Positions 55,469 to 64,000 of a stretch of 64,000 nucleotides of DNA are shown here, piece by piece. Source of the DNA: Sophora flavescens (Eukaryota; Streptophyta; Magnoliopsida; Fabales; Fabaceae). A model generated the notes under the pieces. It saw only the letters and a list, made by a program, of their open reading frames with translations. It searched no databases and was not told where the DNA came from. Location of the stretch: assembly GCA_030762895.1 (NCBI GenBank), contig CM061070.1:105363054-105427053 (forward strand), given 5' to 3'. The position numbers were made by a program, and so were the translations under genes. Positions within the stretch are counted from its first letter, which is position 1. Each line of letters begins with the position of its first letter.

Positions 55469-56077
55469 TGTTGGGAAATACCAGAACAATTTCCCTCTCT
55501 ATGTGATTTAAGATGGACAATAATAAGAGTAAACAGAGTAAGAGTAGAAGAATTACACCAATAATTTTTAACGCGGAAAACCCCTTCAACGTGAAAGGGA
55601 AAAACCACAGGACCTAGTCCAGCAAAATATCTCTACTGTTGAAAAGTAGGATCACAACGTCTCTCTCTTATACAAGAGGATCTCTCTCAATCTCACCCAA
55701 CTAGGATGGTATACAATATCTCTCGACTCTCACCAAGTATGGTGGAAATACAACTCTCTCTTTCTCTCAAAGAGGATTACAAGAACTCTCTCATTCTATC
55801 ACTCTTGAAGATGATTTCTCTCACTTGGATGGGATGCTTCAACTCTTCATAAGTCCTCCTATTCATAGTGGAGGAGTGTGGCTTCATACATGAATGTGAG
55901 ATAGTGGACATTAATGGTTTCCACCTTTCCAAAAGTATTGATTCCATGAATGTGTAAGTCTCAAGATCAAAGAATAAATTCCAAGACCTTGGAAAGTGCT
56001 TCTCTATTTTCCATGCATTTGAATTACTCAAGATTAATTGAATGTGTTGAACCATTAATTATGAGGGAATTCCAACA
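55469..56077 (-). repeat. 3' LTR of a copia element, interrupted at its polypurine tract
   Basis: On the minus strand it starts TGTTGGAATTCCCTC and ends GGTATTTCCCAACA, 609 bp with TG/CA ends. Immediately before it on the minus strand is GGGAGATT (plus 56078-56085), the polypurine tract typical of copia 3' LTRs. The interior expected beyond the tract is replaced by the gypsy LTR starting at 56086, so the rest of the copia element should lie beyond the right edge. CTTCC at 55464-55468 would be its target duplication. Confidence 0.82.
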
Positions 56078-56085
56078 AATCTCCC

Positions 56086-57436
56086 TGACACGGACTCGGC
56101 AAGTGTACCGGTTCGTTGCAATTAATAAAACGGTAAGACCGTATATCGTTCTCAGGGATCGTGGACAATTACCACTTCGCAAATTTGACTACTATCTAGG
56201 CGATCGAATCTTGGAGTGAAGGTTGTTCTAACATCTAACAAGCAAACAAGAAGAAAATGTTTTTGTTCTTTTTGGATTTTTTTCAAACAGTTAATGTGAA
56301 AACAGAAAGATGAATAACAATGAGATAGAATTGCTGGGGTTAAACTAAGCTAATCCTCCCTTGATTGTTATGAAATGATAACTAACACAGTTCCTAGTTC
56401 TATTATGACAATCAAGTCTTTTCAGAGATACTCAAGCCTAATTCCTTAGGTGCATTGAGCCTAAAATCCCAAGTTAAACCCTAATTCCTTAGGTGGATTA
56501 ACCTGAGATTTTGCATTAAGTAAAGACTTATAAGATTGCAAGCACCTCAAGACCTATTCCTAGGCTCATGAACTACCCGGCATTTGATTCATGAGCAAGC
56601 TCTAACACCAACCTTCCAGTTATCTATTAAAGCAACTAATCATTCATAGGGTGATCAAGCCTAAGAAAGCATTAAGCATGGAATCAAACACTCATAAAGA
56701 ACAAAGAAACTGCATTAATAATCAAGTCATTTTACAACCAAGTTCAGATAGCAATAGTCTAACCCCAACAAAGGGGAGTTTAGCTACACATAATTGAAGA
56801 TAAAACAAAAGAAATAATTACAGAGATGAACAAAGGAGAGAGCTCCATGAAAATGATGCACAGCAGCCACAGCAGCAGAGGATTTTTCTTTAGGGTTTTC
56901 TGAATAGCCATTCTTCTGTTCTGCTCAGTTCTTTTATTACTCGTGGCCGGTCACGGCCGTGACAGCCATCACGGCCAGGCCGTGATGGTTTCTGACTTGG
57001 CACCGCTTCATTTACTGATTCATCACGGCCGTAATATCCATCACGGCTAGGCCGTGATCCTCTCTGACTTTTGGAGATCTGGCACAGCTGACACGTCACG
57101 GCCGTGATAGCCATCAAGGCTAGGCCGCGACAGCTTCTGACTTTTGGCTCAATTCTTTCTTCAGCTATTGCTCCCTCACGGTCGTGAGGGCCATCACGGC
57201 TAGGCCGTGATACTCTCTGGTTGGCTCAATTTCTTATCTTTCAAAGCTCTAAGTCATCCAAGCTTCATACTTGCTAATTCTTGGGCATTTAATCATGAAT
57301 ATCTGCAAAACAACACACAATACCACCTTATCCGTTCCAAAGGAAAAACTAAACAAAATAAACACTAAAATGGCCTAACTATATGCAAATGCATGCAGAA
57401 ATGTACATGGAAAATGAGGTGAAATCACACTCATCA
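56086..57436 (-). repeat. 3' LTR of the Athila/Calypso-like element
   Basis: 1351 bp, same family as the solo LTR at 52074-53494. Four palindromic GC-rich units lie at 56951-57211, one fewer than in the solo LTR, and some palindromes here are mutated (CCGTAAT, ATCAAGGC, GGCCGCGA). Confidence 0.92.
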
Positions 57437-59167
57437 AATCACCCCAAGCTTAAGACTTTGCTTGTCCTCAAGCAAAAACCAAGGCCATAAGATGAAAACA
57501 ACCAGGACAATGATAGTGAACTAAGAACCCGAATAAAATGATCCAAGCAACATGCAGTCAATTATTTCAGCAAGAGACAATCAATTCAAGTCCAATTAGG
57601 GGCTTAGTTTCCCTAGACTCACATTCTCACTAATTCGGGCACTCTATCTCACTTGCAGCTCACCCCAAGCTTGTTCATTTGCTTGGCTCTCTTTCTTGCC
57701 TCACTCACTCAAGTGTTAAGGGAATATGACATTTCACTCCATTTTCCTCAAAGAATGATTCCTACCATAAGCTTGACTATCAACCGAATCTTCACTTTAT
57801 TAATGAAAAACATCTAAGAATCAAGAGGTCTTATTCTTTGGTGTAATGGGGCCATGGGATCAATTTTCAGGTGGGGATTTCAAGAACAGGAAATTTCAAA
57901 AGGCAATACAAACAACCAAGCATTGCAAGGCACGACCTTCTAAAATACCTTTCTTTGGGTTTCAGTTTGCTCTTCCACCATTCTTTCATTTTTTTTTTTT
58001 TACTTCTCATTCCTTTTTGTCATCCCCTTCCCCATTTTTATTTCTTTTTCTCTTCTCTTTTTTTTTTCTTTTTGTTTGGATAAGGGGAGATTTTGCAATT
58101 CAAGAGAAGTAAAATTTTTTCAGATTCATTTTTTTTCTTTTCATCATCCCAAACTTTCAACTACATTTTCCAACCCATTTTTGCACAGTACTTTAGAAGG
58201 TCCCTCATAGGGAGTCATATTTAACACGACATTTGATACCCGGGACCCGCCCTAAGAAAACTCCGCATGTTATTCATTAACGGGTCTCAAAATTGGGCAA
58301 CGGTAAGGGTAGTTATAAAAACCCCCCCCCTCTCCCCCCTCCCCCCCCCCCTCCCCCCCCCCCCCCTCCCCCCTATTTCCACATTTCAACCAAACTTTCA
58401 ATCTCAAATAAAAAGCTTTGCCTCAATGATTTTCAAAAATGTTTCCAAAAATTTTCTAGTTTCGAAATGGTTTCAAGTCAAGTTCTAGAGAAAAACAATC
58501 CAAGAGGAAAATACTCTACACAAAGAACGGGGGCAGATTTAGTGAGTACCCCCTAATGGCTCAAAAGCTCACATTCATCAGTTCAAGAACCAAGTGAGAA
58601 CACAAATCCATAGAAACACATGCTAATCATCAACTATCCAAGAACATCTCAAGCATATTTAATGAAGCCATATCACAAGAATATAAAATCGGGGTCCAAA
58701 AATTCACTATCACAGACAAATTGGCACTTAGCTTTCACAATCGGTGCTCAATCTAAGCGAGGGGCAATTAATTCATGTGATAATGCAAGACTAGAGCCTA
58801 TATGAATGCAATATTTACAATGCAAGCTAAAAGATTACCCCTACCCCAAGCTTAAAGACTTACATTGTCCTCAATGTAAATAATTAAGTTTAGAGAGGGG
58901 AGAAAATTGGAACAACTCACCAAAGTGGTAGTGGTCTTTGAATCACATGCTTTTCGGTTTTGTTTCCTTCCGCCTTCTTCTTCTCCTCCTTCCTTCAAAA
59001 TCTGGAATCACTCAACAAACTATTAACAAACCTCTTGAGCTTCTCAAATTATTCAAGAGGGGAATTCAAAAACAAAAGAGAAGATGAAGATAAAAAATAA
59101 AAAAAATAAAAATTGGGTTGCCTCCCAATAAGCGCTTCTTTAACGTCACTAGCTTGACGGATGGTTT
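57437..59167 (-). other. 3' untranslated region of the gypsy element
   Basis: No coding sequence recognised between integrase and 3' LTR, where some Athila elements carry an env-like ORF. It holds a pyrimidine-rich stretch (57980-58140) and an almost pure C tract (58322-58373). Confidence 0.7.
58322..58373 (-). repeat. Poly-C tract (poly-G in the element transcript)
   Basis: 52 bases of C interrupted only by seven T and ending in CCC, so the minus-strand element RNA would carry many runs of six or more G. Confidence 0.85.
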
Positions 59168-60979
59168 CTAAGATGGTGCCTCAAGAGGGATGGAGACTGC
59201 CTGACGATTAAAATCTCCTCCAAGGTAGTGCTTGAGCCTGTGCCCATTGACAGTGAAAGTATTTCCTGATGATGGATTTTCCAATTCAACTGAACCAAAC
59301 GGAGAAACTGACTTGACATAAAATGGGCCTGACCATCTTGATCTCAATTTGCCCGGGAAAAACTTGAGTCTTGAGTTGAACAGCAAAACTGACTGGCCTT
59401 CTTCAAATTGCTTGGGAAGAATGTACTTATCATGCCAGAACTTGGTTCTTTCCTTGTATATCCTGGCACTCTCATAAGCCAAGAGTCGGAACTCATCTAA
59501 CTCATTCAATTGAAGCATCCTCTTGTCCATGGCCAGCCTTGCATCAAAGTTTAGGGCCTTCACTGCCCAAAAAGCACGGTGTTGTAGCTCTACCGGAAGA
59601 TGACATGATTTCCCGAACACCAATTGGTAAGGTGACATACCAATAGGCGTCTTATAGGCAGTCCGATAGGCCCAAAGTGCATCATCCACTTTCTTCGCCC
59701 AATCCTTCCTTGCATTGTTCACAGTTTTTTCCAAAATCCTCTTCAACTCCCGGTTGGACAATTCCACTTGCCCACTGGTTTGGGGACGGTATGGGGTGGT
59801 AACTTTGTGGTTCACCCCAAACTTGGCAAGCACTGCATTAAACTCCTTATTGCAAAAGTGGGTACCCCCATCACTAATGATAGCCCTAGGGGTCCCAAAC
59901 CGGGTAAAAATATTCTTCCTCACAAAACTGATCACAGTTCTTGCATCATCTTTCAGAGTTGGCACGGCTTCCACCCACTTGCTCACATAATCAACTGCCA
60001 CCAGGATGTACTTGTTGTTGTAAGATGAAGGGAAAGGACCCATGAAGTCAATCCCCCACACATCGAAGAGCTCCACCTCAAGTATACCCTTCAAGGGCAT
60101 CTCATTTCTCTTAGAAATACTACCAGTCCTCTGACATTTATCACAATTCATTACCCAAGCTCGGGAGTCCTTAAAAATAGTGGGCCAAAAGAGCCCGCTT
60201 TGCAAAATCTTCATGGCGGTCCTCTCACCACCAAAATGTCCTCCATAGGGTGAGTTGTGGCAGTGGGTCAACACCCCATTAATTTCTTCTTCCGGTATGC
60301 ACCTCCTCAGAATTCCATCTGAACCTCTTTTGAAAAGATACGATTCATCCCAAATATAGAACTTGGCATCATGAATGAGCTTCTTCTTCTGCTGCGCATT
60401 GAAGTCCTTAGGAATCTTATTGGCCGCCTTGTAATTTGCAATATCCGCGAACCAAGGTGCCACTTGCACCACAAACAACTGTTCATCTGGAAATTTCTCT
60501 TGAATTGGCAACTTTGCTTCTGCTTGGACATCTGCTTGTGGGAGCCTGGACAAATGGTCTGCTACCACATTCTCCACTCCTTTCTTGTCCTTTATTTCCA
60601 AATCAAACTCTTGGAGTAGCAGTATCCACCTAATAAGCCTTGGCTTAGCATCCTGTTTAGTCATAAGATATCTCAAAGCAGAATGATCAGTGTAGACTGT
60701 AGTTTTACAATCAATCAAGTAGGATCTAAATTTATCAAAAGCAAATACCACAGCAAGCAATTCTTTTTCAGTCGTAGTGTAATTCAATTGGGCATCATTA
60801 AGCACACGACTGGCATAGTAAATGACATGCAACACTTTGTTTTTTCTTTGGCCCAAAATGGCTCCCACCGCATAGTCACTTGCATCACACATTAGCTCAA
60901 AAGGTAAACTCCAACTGGAGGAGCAATGACCGGTGCGGTGGTGAGTTTTTCTTTCAAAATTTTGAAGGCATGCATGCAA
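59168..60979 (-). pseudogene. Gypsy pol: RNase H and integrase
   Basis: The frame is open over about 600 codons. RNase H starts near 60905 (FELMCDASDYAVGAILGQ, YTTTEKELLAVVFAFDKFR, YTDHSALRYL). The integrase zinc finger HCHNSPYGGHFGGERT...CDKCQR is at about 60270-60130. The core domain has catalytic D-D-E in DFMGPFP, SDGGTHFCN and SGQVELSNRE (about 60040-59740). The C-terminal part includes GPFYVKSVSPFGSVEL. Its join to the RT is lost through a 1-base deletion near 60915. The domain itself looks intact. Confidence 0.92.
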
Positions 60980-62212
60980 TCATCATCAAATATAAAAGGA
61001 GTATCAGCTACCAAAAGCTTGCATAAGGGTTTCACAATTTTTGAAAAATCTTTTATGAACCTTCTATAAAAACCCGCATGCCCTAGGAAGCTTCTAACAC
61101 CTTTCACATTTAAGGGAGGAGGAAGTTTTTCAATCACTTCAATTTTGGCTCTATCAACCTCCATCCCTCGTGATGAAATTTTGTGCCCAAGAACTATACC
61201 CTCCCTAACCATGAAATGGCATTTTTCCCAATTTAAAACGAGGTTAGTTTCTTGGCACCTTTTTAGGACACAGGCAAGATTATTCAAACAGTTATCAAAT
61301 GAATCACCAAATACAGAAAAATCGTTCATAAATACCTCAATAAACTTCTCATTCATATCAGAAAATATGGAGAGCATGCACCTTTGAAAAGTGGCGGGTG
61401 CATTGCACAACCCGAAAGGCATTCTCCTGTATGCATAGACTCCATAAGGGCAGGTGAAAGCGGTCTTCTCTTGGTCCTCCGGGTCAACCACAATCTGGTT
61501 ATACCCAGAGTATCCATCAAGGAAACAATAGAAAGCATGGCCCGCCAACCTCTCTAGCATCTGATCAATGAAGGGTAATGGAAAGTGGTCTTTTCTAGTG
61601 GCCTCATTCAGTCTTCTGTAGTCAATGCATACTCTCCATCCAGACACGGTCCTAGAGGGAATAAGTTCATTCTTTTCATTAGCTACCACTGTCATCCCCC
61701 CTTTCTTCGGCACAACTTGGGCACGGACTCACCCATGGACTATCGGAGATGGGATAGATAATGCCCGCATCCAACAACTTCACAATCTCCTTCCTCACAA
61801 CTTCCTTCATATTCGGGTTGAGTCTTCTTTGCGGTTGCCTAACCGGCTTGAATTTTTCCTCCACACGGATTTTGTGCATGCAGAAGGAGGGGCTTATCCC
61901 TTTCAAATCGGACATAGACCATCCAATTGCAGATTTGTGCTCCCTAAGCACCCTCAACAGCTTCTCTTCTTCCAAGGAATTCAACCCACTATCGATGATA
62001 ATCGGGAATGAAGAGTTCATCCCAAGGAAGGCATAACGGAGATGGGATGGCAATTCCTTCAACTCTAGCACCGGTGGGTCACCCTTGTCTTCAATTCTCA
62101 CATCTTCCACCACTTTGTCTTCATCAGTATTCACAACCAGACAAGCCTCCAGAGATTTAATCATGAGATCAACTTCTTCTGCACATACTTCTTCTTCTAC
62201 ATCCTCTACCAT
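60892..62212 (-). pseudogene. Gypsy pol: reverse transcriptase
   Basis: The N-terminal part is at 62212-61679 (VRKEIVKLLDAGIIYPISDS). After a frameshift near 61725, the RT body at 61713-60892 has VSGWRVCIDYRRLN, DGYSGYNQI, FGLCNAPATFQRCM and RSFLGHAGFYRRFIKDF. The catalytic box reads FMNDFSVFG where the family has FMDD (about 61330), so one catalytic aspartate is replaced by asparagine, a G-to-A type change. Reverse transcriptase inactive. Confidence 0.9.
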
Positions 62213-62256
62213 TAGAGCGGCTTCTAACGAATCTTCAAACTTCGTGCAAACTCTTG

Positions 62257-62520
62257 TCAGCCTAATGAATCAATGAGGTCCACTATCATGGATGTGTCCT
62301 TGTCGCTTGGGTGTTTCATCGCTTCAAACACATTAAAAGTGACCTTTTCGTCTTGTACCCGAAGTACCAATTCCCCTTGGTTGACATCGATCAAGGCTCT
62401 ACCTGTTGCTAGGAATGGTCTCCCAAGAATCAGAGGAGTATCACCATCTTCAGCCATATCTAACACCACAAAATCTGCTGGAAAAATGAACTTATCTACC
62501 TTCACCAACAAATCCTCCAC
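62257..62520 (-). pseudogene. Gypsy protease C-terminal segment
   Basis: EDLLVKVDKFIFPADFVVLDM and PLILGRPFLATGRALIDVNQGELVLRV are the Athila protease/linker signature. The upstream catalytic part (CDLGASINLMPLS) sits at the end of the gag frame, about 62650-62600. The two are separated by a one-base insertion near 62555. Confidence 0.85.
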
Positions 62521-62548
62521 AACACCATAGGGATATGTAATTGAGCGG

Positions 62549-64000
62549 TCACGCGAGTTGAAGAGAAATCCCTGTTGGTTTTACTTCACCAATCCCCGGC
62601 TTCTTGAAAATGGAGAGCGGCATCAGATTAATACTTGCCCCTAAATCGCACAATGCTCTCCCTATGTTCAGATGACCTATAGTACATGGGATAGTGAAAC
62701 TGCCCGGGTCCTTCATTTTTACTGGCAGCTTCCTTTGAAGTATAGCGCTGCACTCTTCAGTAAGCATAACTGTCTCCTCCTTCCACCTTCTTTTGTTTGT
62801 AAGGATTTCCTTCATGAATTTTGCGTAGGAAGGCATCTGCTGTAGAGCTTCAGCAAACGGGATGTTTATTTGTAGCTTTTTGAATACATCCAGGAACTTA
62901 GAAAACTGCTGATCTTTTGCTTCTTTCTTCAACCGTTGGGGGTATGGAATTCTGAAATATGGGGGCAGCTCCTTGGGATTATCAACCTCTTCCAGAATCT
63001 GTCTTCTAGTCTTTTTCTTTGCAAATTCTTCATCAACCAATTTCTCCCTCTGCGGTTCTTCAGCTTCTACATTAATAGGATTAGAGGTAGTACCTTGGGA
63101 AGTTACGGGTTCTTCATTGTTTATCTCTTCAAATTGCCCCTTATCAATTCCAGCATCACTTGTCTTCTCTTCCTTCTCTTTTTCTTGTGGATTTAACATT
63201 CTCCCACTTCTTGTAACAATGGCCTTACAATCTTCCCTTGGGTTCTTCTCAGTATCCCCAGGCAATTGTCCTGGAGGTCTCTCTGCCATCTGCCTTGCTA
63301 GTTGGCCCATTTGATGCTCCAAGTTCTTGATTGAGGCATTCTGATTCTTTATAGTCTCTTGAGTAGCTTGCATGAACTGGCCTAGAAGGTTCTCCAATTT
63401 GCTTGAACTCTCTTGAGGAGGCTTTGCTTGAGTATTTGAACTTTGTCCTTGTCTCCAACTAAAGTTGGGATGATTGCGCCACCCCGGATTGTAGGTGTTG
63501 GAGTAGGGATCATTTCTAGGCCCTTGGTTGCCCATATAATTTACCTCTTCTTGTCCCGAACTTCCAACCACATTGATCTCACAGTTTCCATTTGCATGGT
63601 TGCCTCCACAGAAATCACACACTGAGGCACCTTGAACTTGGACAGCTTGTACTTGAGAGTTCTGCAGTTGAACCGACCCCAATTGCTTGGTAAGAATAGC
63701 CATTTGTGCCTTGAGAGCACCAATTTCATCCAGCTCTAGAACACCTCTATTGACCATTGACCGAGAACTAGGCATTTGATAGTCATTGTTAGCCATGTTC
63801 TCAATCAAGTCCTTTGCTTCTTCCGGTGTCTTCTGACTCAATGTACCTCCTGCAGCCGCTTCAATCATACTTCTTGAATTCCTGTTGAGCCCATTAACAA
63901 AAGTTGCGACCTGCTGCCATGTCTCTAGTTCATGATTTGGACAAGCTGTGAGTAAAGACTTGAACCTCTCCCAGGCTTCATATAGTGACTCACCATCCCT
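62549..64000 (-). pseudogene. Gypsy gag (partial, continues past the right edge) with protease start
   Basis: The frame is open to the window end. The edge part reads ESLYEAWERFKSLLTACPNHELETW, a conserved Athila gag block, so the methionine at 63868 is internal and not the start. A knuckle-like CDFCGGNHANGNC (CX2CX3HX4C, the short Athila form) is near 63610. An acidic/proline-rich linker (EKEEKTSDAGIDKGQ) and the protease entry CDLGASINLMPLSIF (near 62650) follow. The frame ends at a shift near 62550. Confidence 0.9.

Larger units (their letters stand above)
56086..64000 (-). mobile_element. Athila/Calypso-like Ty3-gypsy element, 5' part off the right edge
   Basis: The 3' LTR is at 56086-57436, then a polypurine tract (AAGCTTGGGGTGATT on the minus strand), a long 3' untranslated stretch, and minus-strand pol and gag up to the window edge. 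The gag-protease-RT-RNase H-integrase order and the sequence style (NLMPLSIF, GRPFLATGRALIDV) are those of the Athila lineage, called Calypso in soybean. No env-like ORF is seen between integrase and the 3' LTR. At least four frameshifts make it non-autonomous. CTCCC at 56081-56085 should be its target duplication. Confidence 0.92.

Overview
The window is plant nuclear DNA from a dicot, probably a legume (inference, from overall look and repeat types). It is AT-rich, has long GT-AG introns, and is dense with nested transposable elements. There is no prokaryotic or viral gene organisation. Only two host protein genes look intact: a 21-exon TRAPPII subunit gene, TRS130/CLUB (TRAPPC10 family, + strand, coding span 8084-29192), and a single-exon membrane-anchored SAM-dependent methyltransferase (- strand, 42470-43381). 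There is also one nuclear tRNA-Gln(CUG) gene (- strand, 29919-29989).

Layout, left half. A decayed L1-type LINE (- strand) fills 1 to about 4560. A fold-back element with ~0.6-0.7 kb inverted arms (5129-7780) ends about 300 bp before the TRS130 start codon. TRS130 follows; its exons join in phase with no stop into 1247 residues. Its introns hold a LINE 3' fragment (intron 2), a gag-only LTR element of TR-GAG type plus a non-autonomous hAT element and an inverted-repeat segment (intron 10), and a complete but decayed Ty1-copia element (intron 17). Downstream come the tRNA gene, a Tourist-like MITE, a hAT element, a second fold-back copy, two SINE-type insertions and a 5.6-kb Tnt1-like copia element (34162-39774).

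Layout, right half. The methyltransferase has a tandemly duplicated upstream region. Beyond it lie a 0.5-kb hairpin element, a remnant of a leucine-rich-repeat gene split off by a hAT-like element, a retroposon with a 19-bp target duplication, a second Tourist-like element, a solo gypsy LTR, a Stowaway MITE, a processed pseudogene of ubiquitin-ribosomal protein L40, and another SINE. The right end is an Athila/Calypso-like Ty3-gypsy element (- strand, 56086 to beyond 64000). It has inserted into the polypurine tract of an older copia element, of which only the 3' LTR (55469-56077) is in view.

Most mobile elements were delimited by target-site duplications read directly from the sequence, so their boundaries are firm. 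I found no clearly new biological system. The best candidates for under-described biology are the fold-back family with tandem ~245-bp subterminal repeats, the gypsy LTRs carrying 4-5 palindromic GC-rich repeats, the gag-only element in an intron, and the copia LTRs studded with AATCGATT palindromes.
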